Source: Armatimonadota bacterium (GTDB taxonomy: Bacteria; Sysuimicrobiota; Sysuimicrobiia; Sysuimicrobiales; Sysuimicrobiaceae). Taken from it: a stretch of DNA of 46,951 nt. Below the pieces are notes generated by a model, which saw only the letters and a list, made by a program, of their open reading frames with translations, did not search any database and was not told where the DNA came from. The translations under genes and the position numbers were made by a program. Positions 8,919 to 16,473 of the stretch are shown here, one piece after another. The stretch is taken from the NCBI GenBank assembly GCA_031460175.1, contig JAVKGW010000012.1, positions 1 to 46,951 of the forward strand, given 5' to 3'. How positions within the stretch are numbered: the first letter of the stretch is position 1; each line of letters opens with the position of its first letter.

Positions 8919-9744
8919 ACGCGGCCTCCCGGAGAGCGGCATCCACCTCCTCCCGCAGCAGGTGCCAGATCTCGTTGTAAAGCTCCGCGAACTGGGCCGA
9001 GCCCTTCTGCTCCAACGTCCTCGGCCGTTCCAGGCGGACGGGGACCACGGCCTTCACGCGGCCGGGACGGGCCGTCATCACCACCACCCGGTCCCCGAGC
9101 AGCACCGCCTCGTCAATGGCATGGGTCACGTAGATCACGGTCTTGCTGAACTGGGCCCACACCCGGAGCAGCTCCTCCTGCATGAGGTTCCGGGTCTGGG
9201 CGTCCAGGGCCGCGAACGGTTCGTCCATGAGGAGGACCTCGGGATCGTTCGCCAGAGCCCGGGCGATCCCCACCCGCTGCTTCATGCCCCCGGAGAGCTG
9301 GTGCGGGTAGGCATGCTCGAACCCGCTGAGTCCCATCTTGGTGAGGATCTCCCGGGCGTGTCGGTACCGCTCCACCCTGGGGATGCCCCGGTTCTCCGGG
9401 CCGAAGGCCACGTTGTCGAGGACCGTGCGCCACGGCAGCAGGGCATGCTCCTGGAAGACCATGGCCGTGAGGGGACGGGCCGTGTCCTCCCTCCGGATCT
9501 CCACCTGCCCCGCCTGGTAGGGCACGAGTCCCGCAAGGACCCGCAGGAAGGTGGACTTCCCGCACCCGCTGGGTCCTACGATGCAGCAGAACTCCCCCGC
9601 CCGGACCTCCAGGGAGAAGTCCTGGAGGGCGGTGACCTGGCGGCGTCCCGCCAGGTAGGTCACCTGGAGGTTCCGCACCACCACCTTCGGAGGTGCCGGA
9701 GTCAACCCCTCCTCCGGCCGGGGTACCCGCAGGGTTTCCTGCAT
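8911..9744 (-). CDS. ABC transporter ATP-binding protein, SsuB/TauB-like
   Basis: A 277-residue cytoplasmic ATPase that drives the importer encoded downstream. Walker A GPSGCGKST (57-65), Q-loop VFQEHALLPWR, signature LSGGMKQR, Walker B VLLMDEPFAALD and the switch histidine in THAIDEA are all intact. The C-terminus has the usual helical extension of the nitrate/sulfonate/taurine class. First gene of a five-gene minus-strand operon: ATPase, permease, permease, binding protein, indolepyruvate oxidoreductase. ATG at 9744 lies about 10 nt after GGAAGG. Confidence 0.92.
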   Translation of the reverse strand: MQETLRVPRPEEGLTPAPPKVVVRNLQVTYLAGRRQVTALQDFSLEVRAGEFCCIVGPSGCGKSTFLRVLAGLVPYQAGQVEIRREDTARPLTAMVFQEHALLPWRTVLDNVAFGPENRGIPRVERYRHAREILTKMGLSGFEHAYPHQLSGGMKQRVGIARALANDPEVLLMDEPFAALDAQTRNLMQEELLRVWAQFSKTVIYVTHAIDEAVLLGDRVVVMTARPGRVKAVVPVRLERPRTLEQKGSAQFAELYNEIWHLLREEVDAALREAAYG

Positions 9745-9922
9745 CTCCCACCGCCTTCCTTAGGTACCACCCCGCCCGCGATCGGAGCAAGGCGTGGCCC
9801 TTCCGCCTGTCCACGGGATGCTTCGATCCCCTCCCGCGGGGTTCCTGCCCGCATTTCCCGGAGACCGCCGGGAGCGCCCGCGGTACAATGGGCCCGATGG
9901 GGTACATGGAGAGGTGACCCGG
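9745..9922. other. divergent intergenic region between ABC operon and pobA
   Basis: This 178-nt gap between divergent genes must hold both promoters. On the plus strand TACAAT (9884-9889) is a good -10 box about 34 nt before the pobA ATG, but I see no convincing -35 box at the right distance. On the minus strand only weak candidates are visible (TTGCTC, 18 nt, TACCTA). A small inverted repeat CCCGG-AGACCG-CCGGG is present at 9857-9872 and could be a regulator site. No RNA gene or small ORF is evident. Confidence 0.4.
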
Positions 9923-11131
9923 ATGGAGCGAACCCAGGTGGCCATCATCGGCGCGGGCCCCGCAGGGCTGCTGCTCGCGCACCTCCTCCACAGGGCGGAG
10001 ATCGAGACGGTGGTGCTCGAGGCGAAGAGCCGGGAGTACCTGGAGACGAGTCCCCACCGCATCCGGGCCGGGGTGCTGGAGTGGGGGACGAAGGAGATCC
10101 TGGTGGGGGTGGGCCTGGGGGATCGACTCCTCCGGGAAGGGCTTGAGCACCGGGGGATCTACATCGCCTTCGAGGGCAAGCTGCACCGGGTGGACTTCCC
10201 GGAACTCGCGGGCGGATGGCGGATCTGGGTGTACGGCCAGCAGTACGAGGTGCGGGACATGATCGCCACGCACCTCCGGGCGGGGGGTCGGATCCTCTTC
10301 GAGGCCGAGGCGGTGGGCCTCGAGCACGTGGAGGAGAGGCCGGAGGTGGTGTACCGGCTCCCGGATGGACACCTCCGGCGGCTGGCCGCGGAGTTCGTGG
10401 TGGGCGCGGATGGGTCCCACAGCATGGCCCGTGCGTACATCCGGGGGGCGCAGGTCCACGAGAAGGTGTACCCCTTCGGATGGCTGGGCATCCTGGCCGA
10501 GGCTGAACCCGCCGCGGAGGAGCTGATCTATGTCAGCCATCCCCGGGGGTTCGCCCTCTTCAGCATGCGCAGTCCCACCCTGTCCCGGAACTACCTCCAG
10601 GTCCGGCCGGACGAGGATCTCGCGGCCTGGCCCGAGGACCGGATCTGGGCGGAGATGGAGCGCCGGCTGGACGGCCTGCGGCCTCTCCGGCCCGGTCGCC
10701 TGCTGGAAAAGAGCCTCACCCCGCATCGAAGCCTGGTGGTGGAGCCCATGCAGTACGGCCGCCTTTTCCTCGCGGGCGACGCCGCCCACGTGGTCCCGCC
10801 CACGGGGGCGAAGGGCATGAACCTGGCCGTGGCGGACGTGATGGTGCTCTATCAGGGATTCCTTCGGTACTACCGGGAGAAGGACGAAACCGGCCTCGCG
10901 CGGTACACGGACACCTGTCTCCGCCACGTGTGGCAGGGGGAGTTTTTCTCCTACTGGATGACCACCCTCCTCCACCGCTCCTCAAACCCCTTCGATGAAG
11001 GGCTGCGGGTGGCTTACCTCCGCCACGTCCTGGAGAGCCCGCACCTGCTCCGGTTCCTGGCGGAGAACTACGTCGGCCGTCACACGAGCGGGCGATACGT
11101 GGAGTACGCCCGGACGGCAACCTCCCTCTGA
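9923..11131 (+). CDS. pobA: 4-hydroxybenzoate 3-monooxygenase
   Basis: A 402-residue FAD-dependent aromatic hydroxylase that converts 4-hydroxybenzoate to protocatechuate with NAD(P)H and O2. FAD-binding GAGPAG at residues 10-15, the second flavin motif GADGS in the middle, and the GDAAHVVPPTGAKGMN segment are typical of PobA, as are the SPHRIRAGVLEWGT substrate region and the length (about 395). ATG at 9923 is preceded by GGAGAGG; the longer in-frame extension upstream is rejected since it crosses the probable -10 box. Single-gene unit, divergent from the ABC operon and convergent with trmI. It shows that the host can oxidise aromatics aerobically. Confidence 0.93.
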   Translation: MERTQVAIIGAGPAGLLLAHLLHRAEIETVVLEAKSREYLETSPHRIRAGVLEWGTKEILVGVGLGDRLLREGLEHRGIYIAFEGKLHRVDFPELAGGWRIWVYGQQYEVRDMIATHLRAGGRILFEAEAVGLEHVEERPEVVYRLPDGHLRRLAAEFVVGADGSHSMARAYIRGAQVHEKVYPFGWLGILAEAEPAAEELIYVSHPRGFALFSMRSPTLSRNYLQVRPDEDLAAWPEDRIWAEMERRLDGLRPLRPGRLLEKSLTPHRSLVVEPMQYGRLFLAGDAAHVVPPTGAKGMNLAVADVMVLYQGFLRYYREKDETGLARYTDTCLRHVWQGEFFSYWMTTLLHRSSNPFDEGLRVAYLRHVLESPHLLRFLAENYVGRHTSGRYVEYARTATSL

Positions 11132-11152
11132 GAGGTCCGCCGGAACCCCTCC

Positions 11153-11959
11153 TCAACCCGGGGGGAACGGCGTCCGCCGGCCTCCCCTCACCCGACGGGC
11201 CACGGTCACAAAGCCTGTATGGGCCACCATGCGGTGGGCGGGCCGCACGCTCTGTCCCCGGAGGTTCCACGGCCGCACCAGGGTCTCCGTGGTCTCGATG
11301 AGGGCGAAGGCACCCGAGGCCCGCAGGGCTTCCTCGGTCTGGTGGGCCTGGAGGACCGTGGGGACGTAGGAGAGGAAGATGCCGCCTGGCGGCATGGCCT
11401 CCGCCGCGTGCGGTACCACCCGCCAGGGCTCCGGCAGGTCCAGCACCACCCGATCCACGGGGGCATCCGGAATGCCCTCATAGATGTCGTGCACCCGGGC
11501 CACCAGGTGATCCTGAGGCCCCAGGTAAGCCTCGATGCGGCGGAGGGCATGGCGCTGGAACTCCTCCCGCACCTCATAGGTGTAGACCCGGCCCGCGGGA
11601 CCCACCGCCCGCAGGAGGGCCATGGTGAGGGCCCCCGTTCCGGTTCCCGCCTCCACCACCCGGGCCCCCGGAAAGATGTCCGCGGCGATGAGGATCTGAC
11701 CGAGATCCTTGGGGTAGACGGGGGTGGCGACCCGGGGCATGAGGAGCACGTAGTCCGCGAGGGTGGGGCGCACGGCCATGAAGTCCTCTCCCCGGCTGTT
11801 GCGCACCACCACCCCCTCTTCCTGCCCGATGAGCTCGTCGTGGGCGATCTTGCCCCGGAGGTCCTGGACCCGGCCCGCCTGGAGGGTGGTGAGGTAGCGA
11901 CGGCCGTGGCGGTCGATGAGGAGGACGAGCTCCCCGGCCTCCAGCGGACCCGTGCGCAT
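11153..11959 (-). CDS. trmI: tRNA (adenine(58)-N1)-methyltransferase TrmI
   Basis: A 268-residue class I SAM-dependent methyltransferase that makes m1A58 in the tRNA T-loop. The N-terminal beta domain ends before the SAM motif VVEAGTGTGALT, followed by the acidic ribose-binding TYEVREEF and the catalytic LDLPEPW motif; overall match to archaeal/Thermus TrmI is strong. ATG at 11959 overlaps the ttuA stop by one nucleotide (TGATG). The adjoining ttuA and ttuB thiolate U54, which stacks near m1A58, so the three genes form a T-loop modification unit important at high temperature. Confidence 0.93.
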   Translation of the reverse strand: MRTGPLEAGELVLLIDRHGRRYLTTLQAGRVQDLRGKIAHDELIGQEEGVVVRNSRGEDFMAVRPTLADYVLLMPRVATPVYPKDLGQILIAADIFPGARVVEAGTGTGALTMALLRAVGPAGRVYTYEVREEFQRHALRRIEAYLGPQDHLVARVHDIYEGIPDAPVDRVVLDLPEPWRVVPHAAEAMPPGGIFLSYVPTVLQAHQTEEALRASGAFALIETTETLVRPWNLRGQSVRPAHRMVAHTGFVTVARRVRGGRRTPFPPG

Positions 11960-12903
11960 CAAGGGGCCACGGGACGCGGGGCGTCCAAGGTCCGGATCCG
12001 GAGCCGGGCCGCGGCCCGCTCCGTCATCCGGCAGAAGGCGCAGACCTCCGTGGTGGTGGGCTGACCGCAGCGCAGGCAGCTGTGCACCTCTGCGGGAGGC
12101 TGGTGGGACTGCAGCAACGGCCGCAGCTTCTCGAGGAAGTTCCAGTACAGGCTCTGCTTGGTACCGGGTGCGCCGCGCTCCAGAAGGTTGAGGGCTTCCT
12201 TGAGCAGGAGCGTGCGGGCCCCCACACTGTTGGGACACTCGTCGAGGATGTAGTCGATTCCCCGCAGCACCGCGTAGGCCGCGGTCTCGCGCTCCGCGAT
12301 CCGATAGAGCGGCTTCACCTTCCTCACCAGGGCCGGATGGGTGCGCTCCAGCACCGGGGTCTGGCGCACCAGGGCCTCCACGTTGCCGGAGATGAGGTTC
12401 CCGAGCAGAACCGCGGCCTCGTCGTCCAGATTGTGGGCGGTGGCCACCACGTCGAACCCATGCTCCAGGGCCACCTGGTTGAACAGATACCGCTTGCTGA
12501 GGCCGCAGGCGGAGCAGGCCACCCGTCCCGTGAGCCGGGCCAGGTCCTCCACCCCTGCCCCGTAGGTCGCGGGGAGATCCACCACCAGGAGCTCCGCCCC
12601 GCGTTCCCGGGCGAAGTTCTCGCACTTCTCCTGGGAAAGCCGCGAGTATTCCCCGATCCCCAGGTTCAGGTGCAGGCCCGTCGCCCGGTACCCCAGGCGC
12701 AGCAACACGTCCCAGAGGACCAGGCTGTCCTTCCCCCCGGAAACCGCCACGAGGACCCGGTCGGATCGGGTGAACATCCGCTCCCGGTCAATGGCCCGCT
12801 GGACCTGGTGCTCGAACCACTCCAGAAAGTGCGGGCCGCAGTAAGCCGCGTTGTGCCGCCGCACCTCCACCGCGGCGGTGCTTCTACACTTCACGCACCG
12901 CAC
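11959..12903 (-). CDS. ttuA: tRNA 2-thiouridine(54) synthetase TtuA
   Basis: A 314-residue TtcA/TtuA-family sulfurtransferase that activates U54 of tRNA with ATP and inserts sulfur delivered by TtuB. N-terminal zinc finger (CVKC at 3-6 with CGPH at 22-25), PP-loop SGGKDS (55-60), the catalytic CSAC cluster-binding cysteines, HNLDDEAAVLLGN and a C-terminal zinc finger (CLRCG...CAFC) are all present. The protein aligns with Thermus TtuA from its first residue. The GTG start at 12903 has GGAGG 5 nt upstream and lies inside ttuB, overlapping it by 20 nt; an upstream start (12963) would only read antiparallel to ttuB. Confidence 0.93.
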   Translation of the reverse strand: MRCVKCRSTAAVEVRRHNAAYCGPHFLEWFEHQVQRAIDRERMFTRSDRVLVAVSGGKDSLVLWDVLLRLGYRATGLHLNLGIGEYSRLSQEKCENFARERGAELLVVDLPATYGAGVEDLARLTGRVACSACGLSKRYLFNQVALEHGFDVVATAHNLDDEAAVLLGNLISGNVEALVRQTPVLERTHPALVRKVKPLYRIAERETAAYAVLRGIDYILDECPNSVGARTLLLKEALNLLERGAPGTKQSLYWNFLEKLRPLLQSHQPPAEVHSCLRCGQPTTTEVCAFCRMTERAAARLRIRTLDAPRPVAP

Positions 12904-13099
12904 GTCCGCCTCCGGAAACCACGGGCCGGATCTCCAGCTCGTCCTCCTCCGCCACGGGCGCATCCAGGGTCAGCAGCTCGGTTTTCCGGATCACAAGCAC
13001 GGTCTCCGGGTTGAGGCCCAGTTGATCCAGCACCTCCCGGACACGCCGCGGCCCGTGGAGTTCCACTTCCCGACGCTGGTGGCGAATCCGGATCTTCAC
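12884..13099 (-). CDS. ttuB: sulfur carrier protein TtuB (ThiS/MoaD-like) with C-terminal tail
   Basis: A 71-residue ubiquitin-like sulfur carrier. It resembles Thermus TtuB (REVLDQLGLNPETV, ELLTLD, EEDELEI), which is activated as a C-terminal Gly-Gly thiocarboxylate and supplies sulfur to TtuA. Here the normal end, ...VVSGG (residues 60-64), is followed by seven further residues (GRAVREV) before the TAG stop, so the carrier cannot be charged unless the tail is removed. The tail-coding DNA also holds the TtuA ribosome-binding site and GTG start. GTG at 13099 is the only suitable start and has no Shine-Dalgarno sequence; it coincides with the predicted transcription start (leaderless). Confidence 0.85.
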   Translation of the reverse strand: MKIRIRHQRREVELHGPRRVREVLDQLGLNPETVLVIRKTELLTLDAPVAEEDELEIRPVVSGGGRAVREV

Positions 13100-13105
13100 G
13101 AGGCC

Positions 13106-13135
13106 ATCTTACCCGGAGGTCGCACCCCCGCTCAA
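13106..13135 (-). promoter_or_regulatory. promoter for ttuB-ttuA-trmI, probably leaderless
   Basis: On the minus strand TTGAGC (13135-13130), an 18-nt spacer, then TAAGAT (13111-13106). Six nucleotides separate the -10 box from the G of the ttuB GTG codon, so transcription should start at or next to the initiation codon. The rest of the 122-nt gap to the RidA-family gene (13100-13221) shows nothing further. Confidence 0.55.
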
Positions 13136-13221
13136 CCGTGGGCGTCCCGGGACAAGGTTACGGCACGACCCGGATCCGGATTCCCCGCCCGACCCCGCGG
13201 ACGTGGCGTCGAGATGCATGT

Positions 13222-13614
13222 TTACGGATCCTCCACCACCGCCGTGGCCTCGATCTCCACCAGGATGCGGGGATCCACGAATCCGCTGGCTCCGACGATG
13301 GTGGTGGCCGGCCGGATTTCCCCGAACACCTCCCCGTGGGCCCGGCCGGCCTCCTCCCACCGGGAGGGGTCACGGAGATAGATCCGGGTGCGTACCACGT
13401 GCTCGAGGGAAGCCCCGAGTGCCCGCAGGGCCTGCCCGATGATCTCCAGGGCGGCCCTGGTCTGGGCGTAGTAGTCCTCCCCGCCCAGGATGTTGCCCCG
13501 CTCGTCCGCAGGGGCGGTGCCGCTCACCTCGATGAGGGAGCCCACCCGCACCGCCCGGGAGTATCCCACCACGGCCTCCCAGGGCCGGTTTGCGGGAACC
13601 CTGCGGCGCGCCAT
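13222..13614 (-). CDS. RidA/YjgF/YER057c/UK114 family protein
   Basis: A 130-residue Rid-family protein (trimeric chorismate-mutase-like fold): VSGTAPADERGNI, YAQTRAALEII, LRALGASLEHVVRTRIYL and VEIEATAVV are characteristic. The catalytic arginine of true RidA imine deaminases, normally in PARTTV, is replaced: the sequence here reads RPATTIVG. It is therefore more like the Rid subfamilies that lack this residue and may not deaminate enamines. ATG at 13614 has GGAGG 6 nt upstream; the apparent longer frame is antiparallel to plsY. It follows plsY by 10 nt, so it is the last gene of the housekeeping operon before the ttuB promoter. Confidence 0.85.
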   Translation of the reverse strand: MARRRVPANRPWEAVVGYSRAVRVGSLIEVSGTAPADERGNILGGEDYYAQTRAALEIIGQALRALGASLEHVVRTRIYLRDPSRWEEAGRAHGEVFGEIRPATTIVGASGFVDPRILVEIEATAVVEDP

Positions 13615-13624
13615 CCCTATCCTC

Positions 13625-14215
13625 CTACCGGGTCTGACCCGGAGTCTGGACTCCGCCGTCTTCCAACAGCCGCCGGAGGGGCAGACGGTGCCGGTACACC
13701 CCCAGGGCCGCGGCGAGTACCCCGAACCCCACGTACTCCCAGGGCTCCCGGAGGACCAGCATGGTGAAGGGGACGGAAAGGAGGGCGAGCACGGAGGCCA
13801 CGGTGACCATCCGGGTAAGCGCCGCCACGATGCCCCACACGATGCCGGCCACCCCCGCGGCCCATGGCGAGAGGGCGAGGAGCACCCCGAAGCTCGTGAC
13901 GACTCCCCGCCCGCCCCCGAACCGCAGGAAGACGGACCAGCTGTGGCCCGCCATGGCAGCCAGGCCCGCCGCCACCGCCCAACCGGGAGCAAGCCCCAGC
14001 CGCTGCGCGGCGATCACCGGCAGGGCTCCCTTGAGGAGGTCTGCGAGAAAGACGACCGCGCCCCCGTAGGGCCCGGCGATCCGGTAGACGTTCGTGGGGC
14101 CGAGCTGCCCGCTCCCGTACTCCCGGAGATTCACCCCCACGAGCCACCGAACCAGGAGGAGTCCCGTGGGCACCGCCCCCAGGAAGTAGCTCAACACCAC
14201 CATCAGGATCCCCAT
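13625..14215 (-). CDS. plsY: acyl-phosphate:glycerol-3-phosphate acyltransferase PlsY
   Basis: A 196-residue inner-membrane acyltransferase, first step of phospholipid synthesis from acyl-phosphate. FLGAVPTG, the GSGQLGPTNVYR motif, KGALPV, GHSWSVFLRFGGGRGVVT and several hydrophobic helices match PlsY throughout, at the normal length. The start is ATG 14215 or ATG 14203 (MVVLSYFLG, preceded by GGGGAT); the former lacks a good ribosome site. Lies 33 nt downstream of der, a common pairing in Bacillota. Confidence 0.92.
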   Translation of the reverse strand: MGILMVVLSYFLGAVPTGLLLVRWLVGVNLREYGSGQLGPTNVYRIAGPYGGAVVFLADLLKGALPVIAAQRLGLAPGWAVAAGLAAMAGHSWSVFLRFGGGRGVVTSFGVLLALSPWAAGVAGIVWGIVAALTRMVTVASVLALLSVPFTMLVLREPWEYVGFGVLAAALGVYRHRLPLRRLLEDGGVQTPGQTR

Positions 14216-14248
14216 GACGGTGGAGGGAATTCGTCAGAGGGCGGCCGC

Positions 14249-15565
14249 TTACCTGCGGGAACGCAGGTGGATCCGGAGAGGCGTACCCACCAGGTCAAAG
14301 GAAGCCCGCAGGCGGCCTTCCAGGTATCGGAGGTAGGGCTCATCGCCGAGTCCGGGGTCGTTCACGAAGAGGACGAGGGTGGGCGGCCGGACCGCTACTT
14401 GGGTGGCGTAGTAGATCTTGAGGGGACGGCCGGAGGCATCCGTGGGTGGGTGGGCCTCCCGCACCGCCCGCGCGATGGCCCGGTTGAGAGGGCCCGTGGG
14501 GATGCGGAGGGCGTGGCTGGCATCCGCCCGGACGACCAGATCCAGGATCCGGCGCACGTTCCTCCCCGTCTTCGCGGAGGTGAACACCACGGGCGCGAAA
14601 TGCACGTGTCGGAGGGCCTCGTGTACCTGCCGCGCGAGGTTCGTGGCGTTCTCCGGGGGAACGAGATCCCACTTGTTCACCGCCACCACCAGGGCCCGCC
14701 CCGCTTCCACCACCTCCTGTGCGATCCGCTGGTCCTGATCCACAGGACCTTCCGTGGCGTCCAGCACCAGCACCGCCACGTGCGCCCGCTCCAGGGCTCG
14801 ACGGGTACGGGTGGTGCCGTAGAACTCGAGAACGTCCCGGATGCGGGCCCGACGGCGCAGGCCCGCGGTGTCCACGAGCACGAAGGTGCGGCCGTCCGTC
14901 CGCAGCACCACGTCCACCGCGTCCCGGGTGGTCCCGGGGGCTTCGTCCACCAGCACCCGATCCATCCCCACCAGGGCGTTCACCAGGGAGGACTTGCCGA
15001 CGTTGGGGCGCCCCACGAAGGCCACGGGAATCCCTTCCTCCAAGGGTGTGTGCTCTCTGCCCTCCGGGAGGCGCGCCACGACCCGGTCGAGGAGCTCCCC
15101 GATCCCGTACCCGTGGAGGGCGGAAACACCCACCACCTCAGGGAATCCCAGGGCGTGGAACTCCGCGGTGAGGACATCTTCCCGGTCGGGCTGATCCACC
15201 TTGTTCACCACGAGGATCACGGGGCGTTGGGCCCCGCGGAGGGATCGCGCGATCTGCGCATCCTCCGGGACCAGCCCGGCCCGGCCGTCCACCACGAACA
15301 GCACCACATCCGCCTCCTGGGCCGCGGCCTGGGCGGCCGCGCGCACCCGCTCCGCGATCCGGTCCTCTGGAGCGCTCACCCATCCTCCGGTGTCCACCAC
15401 CTCAAACCGCCGGCCCCCCCACTCCACGAGGGCGGAGAGGCGATCCCGGGTGACTCCCGGGATGTCCTCCACGATGGCGATGCGTCTCCCCACCAGGCGG
15501 TTGAAGAGGGCGGACTTCCCCACGTTGGGCCGGCCCACGATGGCCACCACGGGAACCCGATGCAT
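14249..15565 (-). CDS. der: ribosome biogenesis GTPase Der (EngA)
   Basis: A 438-residue GTPase with two consecutive G domains and a C-terminal KH-like domain; needed for 50S subunit maturation. G1 motifs GRPNVGKS occur twice (residues 11-18 and about 185-192), each with DTGG/DTAG switch II and NKVD/NKWD specificity motifs. The C-terminal KIYYATQVAVRPPTLVLFVN is typical of Der. It follows ispH by 12 nt in the operon. Confidence 0.96.
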   Translation of the reverse strand: MHRVPVVAIVGRPNVGKSALFNRLVGRRIAIVEDIPGVTRDRLSALVEWGGRRFEVVDTGGWVSAPEDRIAERVRAAAQAAAQEADVVLFVVDGRAGLVPEDAQIARSLRGAQRPVILVVNKVDQPDREDVLTAEFHALGFPEVVGVSALHGYGIGELLDRVVARLPEGREHTPLEEGIPVAFVGRPNVGKSSLVNALVGMDRVLVDEAPGTTRDAVDVVLRTDGRTFVLVDTAGLRRRARIRDVLEFYGTTRTRRALERAHVAVLVLDATEGPVDQDQRIAQEVVEAGRALVVAVNKWDLVPPENATNLARQVHEALRHVHFAPVVFTSAKTGRNVRRILDLVVRADASHALRIPTGPLNRAIARAVREAHPPTDASGRPLKIYYATQVAVRPPTLVLFVNDPGLGDEPYLRYLEGRLRASFDLVGTPLRIHLRSRR

Positions 15566-15577
15566 GACGGGAGCGGT

Positions 15578-16426
15578 TCAGGCGCCCAGGGCTGCGCGGA
15601 TCTCCTCGAGACGGCGGAGCACCTGCTGGATGATCCAGTCGGGCGTGCTGGCGCCCGACATCACGCCCACGGTGCAGCCCGACCAGAACCAGCCTGGATC
15701 CAGTTCCTCCGGGGTCTCAATGTGGTAGGTGGGGCGGCCGTGCCGTCGCCCGATCTCCGCGAGGCGGGTGGTGTTCGCGCTGTGGCGGCCCCCGAGTACG
15801 AGGAGGACATCCACCTCCGCCACCAGGCGCTCCGCCTCCTCCTGTCGGATGGCGATGGCAGGACAGAGGGTGTTGATCACCTTGGTCTCCCGCACCCGAA
15901 GCACGATGTCTCCCACGATGCGGCGGAAGTTCTCCACGGACTGGGTGGTCTGCGAGACGACGGCCACCTTGCCCCGCAGCGGCAGCCGGGCCGCCTCCTC
16001 CGGAGTGTGCACCACGGCTACCCGATCCCCGAGCTTCTCCTTCAGGGTGACCATCTCCGGGTGCCCGTGATCGCCCACCGCCACCACGAAGTACCCCTCC
16101 TCCGCGAGCTGCTCCGCGATGAGGTGGGCCCGGGTGACCACGGGACAGGTGGCGTCCACGATCTCCATCCCCCGGCGACGGACCGCCTCCAGGACCGCCT
16201 CCTCCACCCCGTACGCGGAGACCACGAAGGCCTCCCCGTCCAGATCCTCCAACCGCCGGGCCACCCGCACGCCCGCCCCTTCTAGGCGGGCCACCTCCTG
16301 CGGGTTGTGGATGAGCGGTCCCCAGGTGTACGTGGCGCCGTGCTTTTCCGCGGTGCGGAGGGCGATCTCCACCGCCCGTCGCACACCCCCGCAAAACCCC
16401 ATGTGCCGAGCCACGATGACCCGCAT
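15578..16426 (-). CDS. ispH: 4-hydroxy-3-methylbut-2-enyl diphosphate reductase
   Basis: A 282-residue [4Fe-4S] enzyme, last step of the MEP isoprenoid pathway (HMBPP to IPP and DMAPP). Cluster ligands C12, C94 and the Cys in NTLCPAI are present, as are H40 (LIHNPQEV), H122/E124 (GHPE), the TQTTQS threonine, SANTTRL and SGASTPD. The normally invariant histidine of the SAHGV motif (E. coli H74) is replaced by Tyr72 (SAYGVEE). ATG at 16426 has GGAGG 7 nt upstream. Placed 47 nt after plsC and 12 nt before der. Confidence 0.95.
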   Translation of the reverse strand: MRVIVARHMGFCGGVRRAVEIALRTAEKHGATYTWGPLIHNPQEVARLEGAGVRVARRLEDLDGEAFVVSAYGVEEAVLEAVRRRGMEIVDATCPVVTRAHLIAEQLAEEGYFVVAVGDHGHPEMVTLKEKLGDRVAVVHTPEEAARLPLRGKVAVVSQTTQSVENFRRIVGDIVLRVRETKVINTLCPAIAIRQEEAERLVAEVDVLLVLGGRHSANTTRLAEIGRRHGRPTYHIETPEELDPGWFWSGCTVGVMSGASTPDWIIQQVLRRLEEIRAALGA

Positions 16427-16473
16427 CCTCTGCCTCCGCTCCTGCCCCCGTCAGCATACCACGGGGGAGCCCC

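Noticed and set aside
11132-11152. Terminator between convergent pobA and trmI
   Set aside because: The 21-nt gap has only an imperfect dyad and no T-run on either strand.
13490-16285. A 931-codon open frame on the plus strand
   Set aside because: Antiparallel to plsY, der and ispH, which are unmistakable; no domain or ribosome site supports it.
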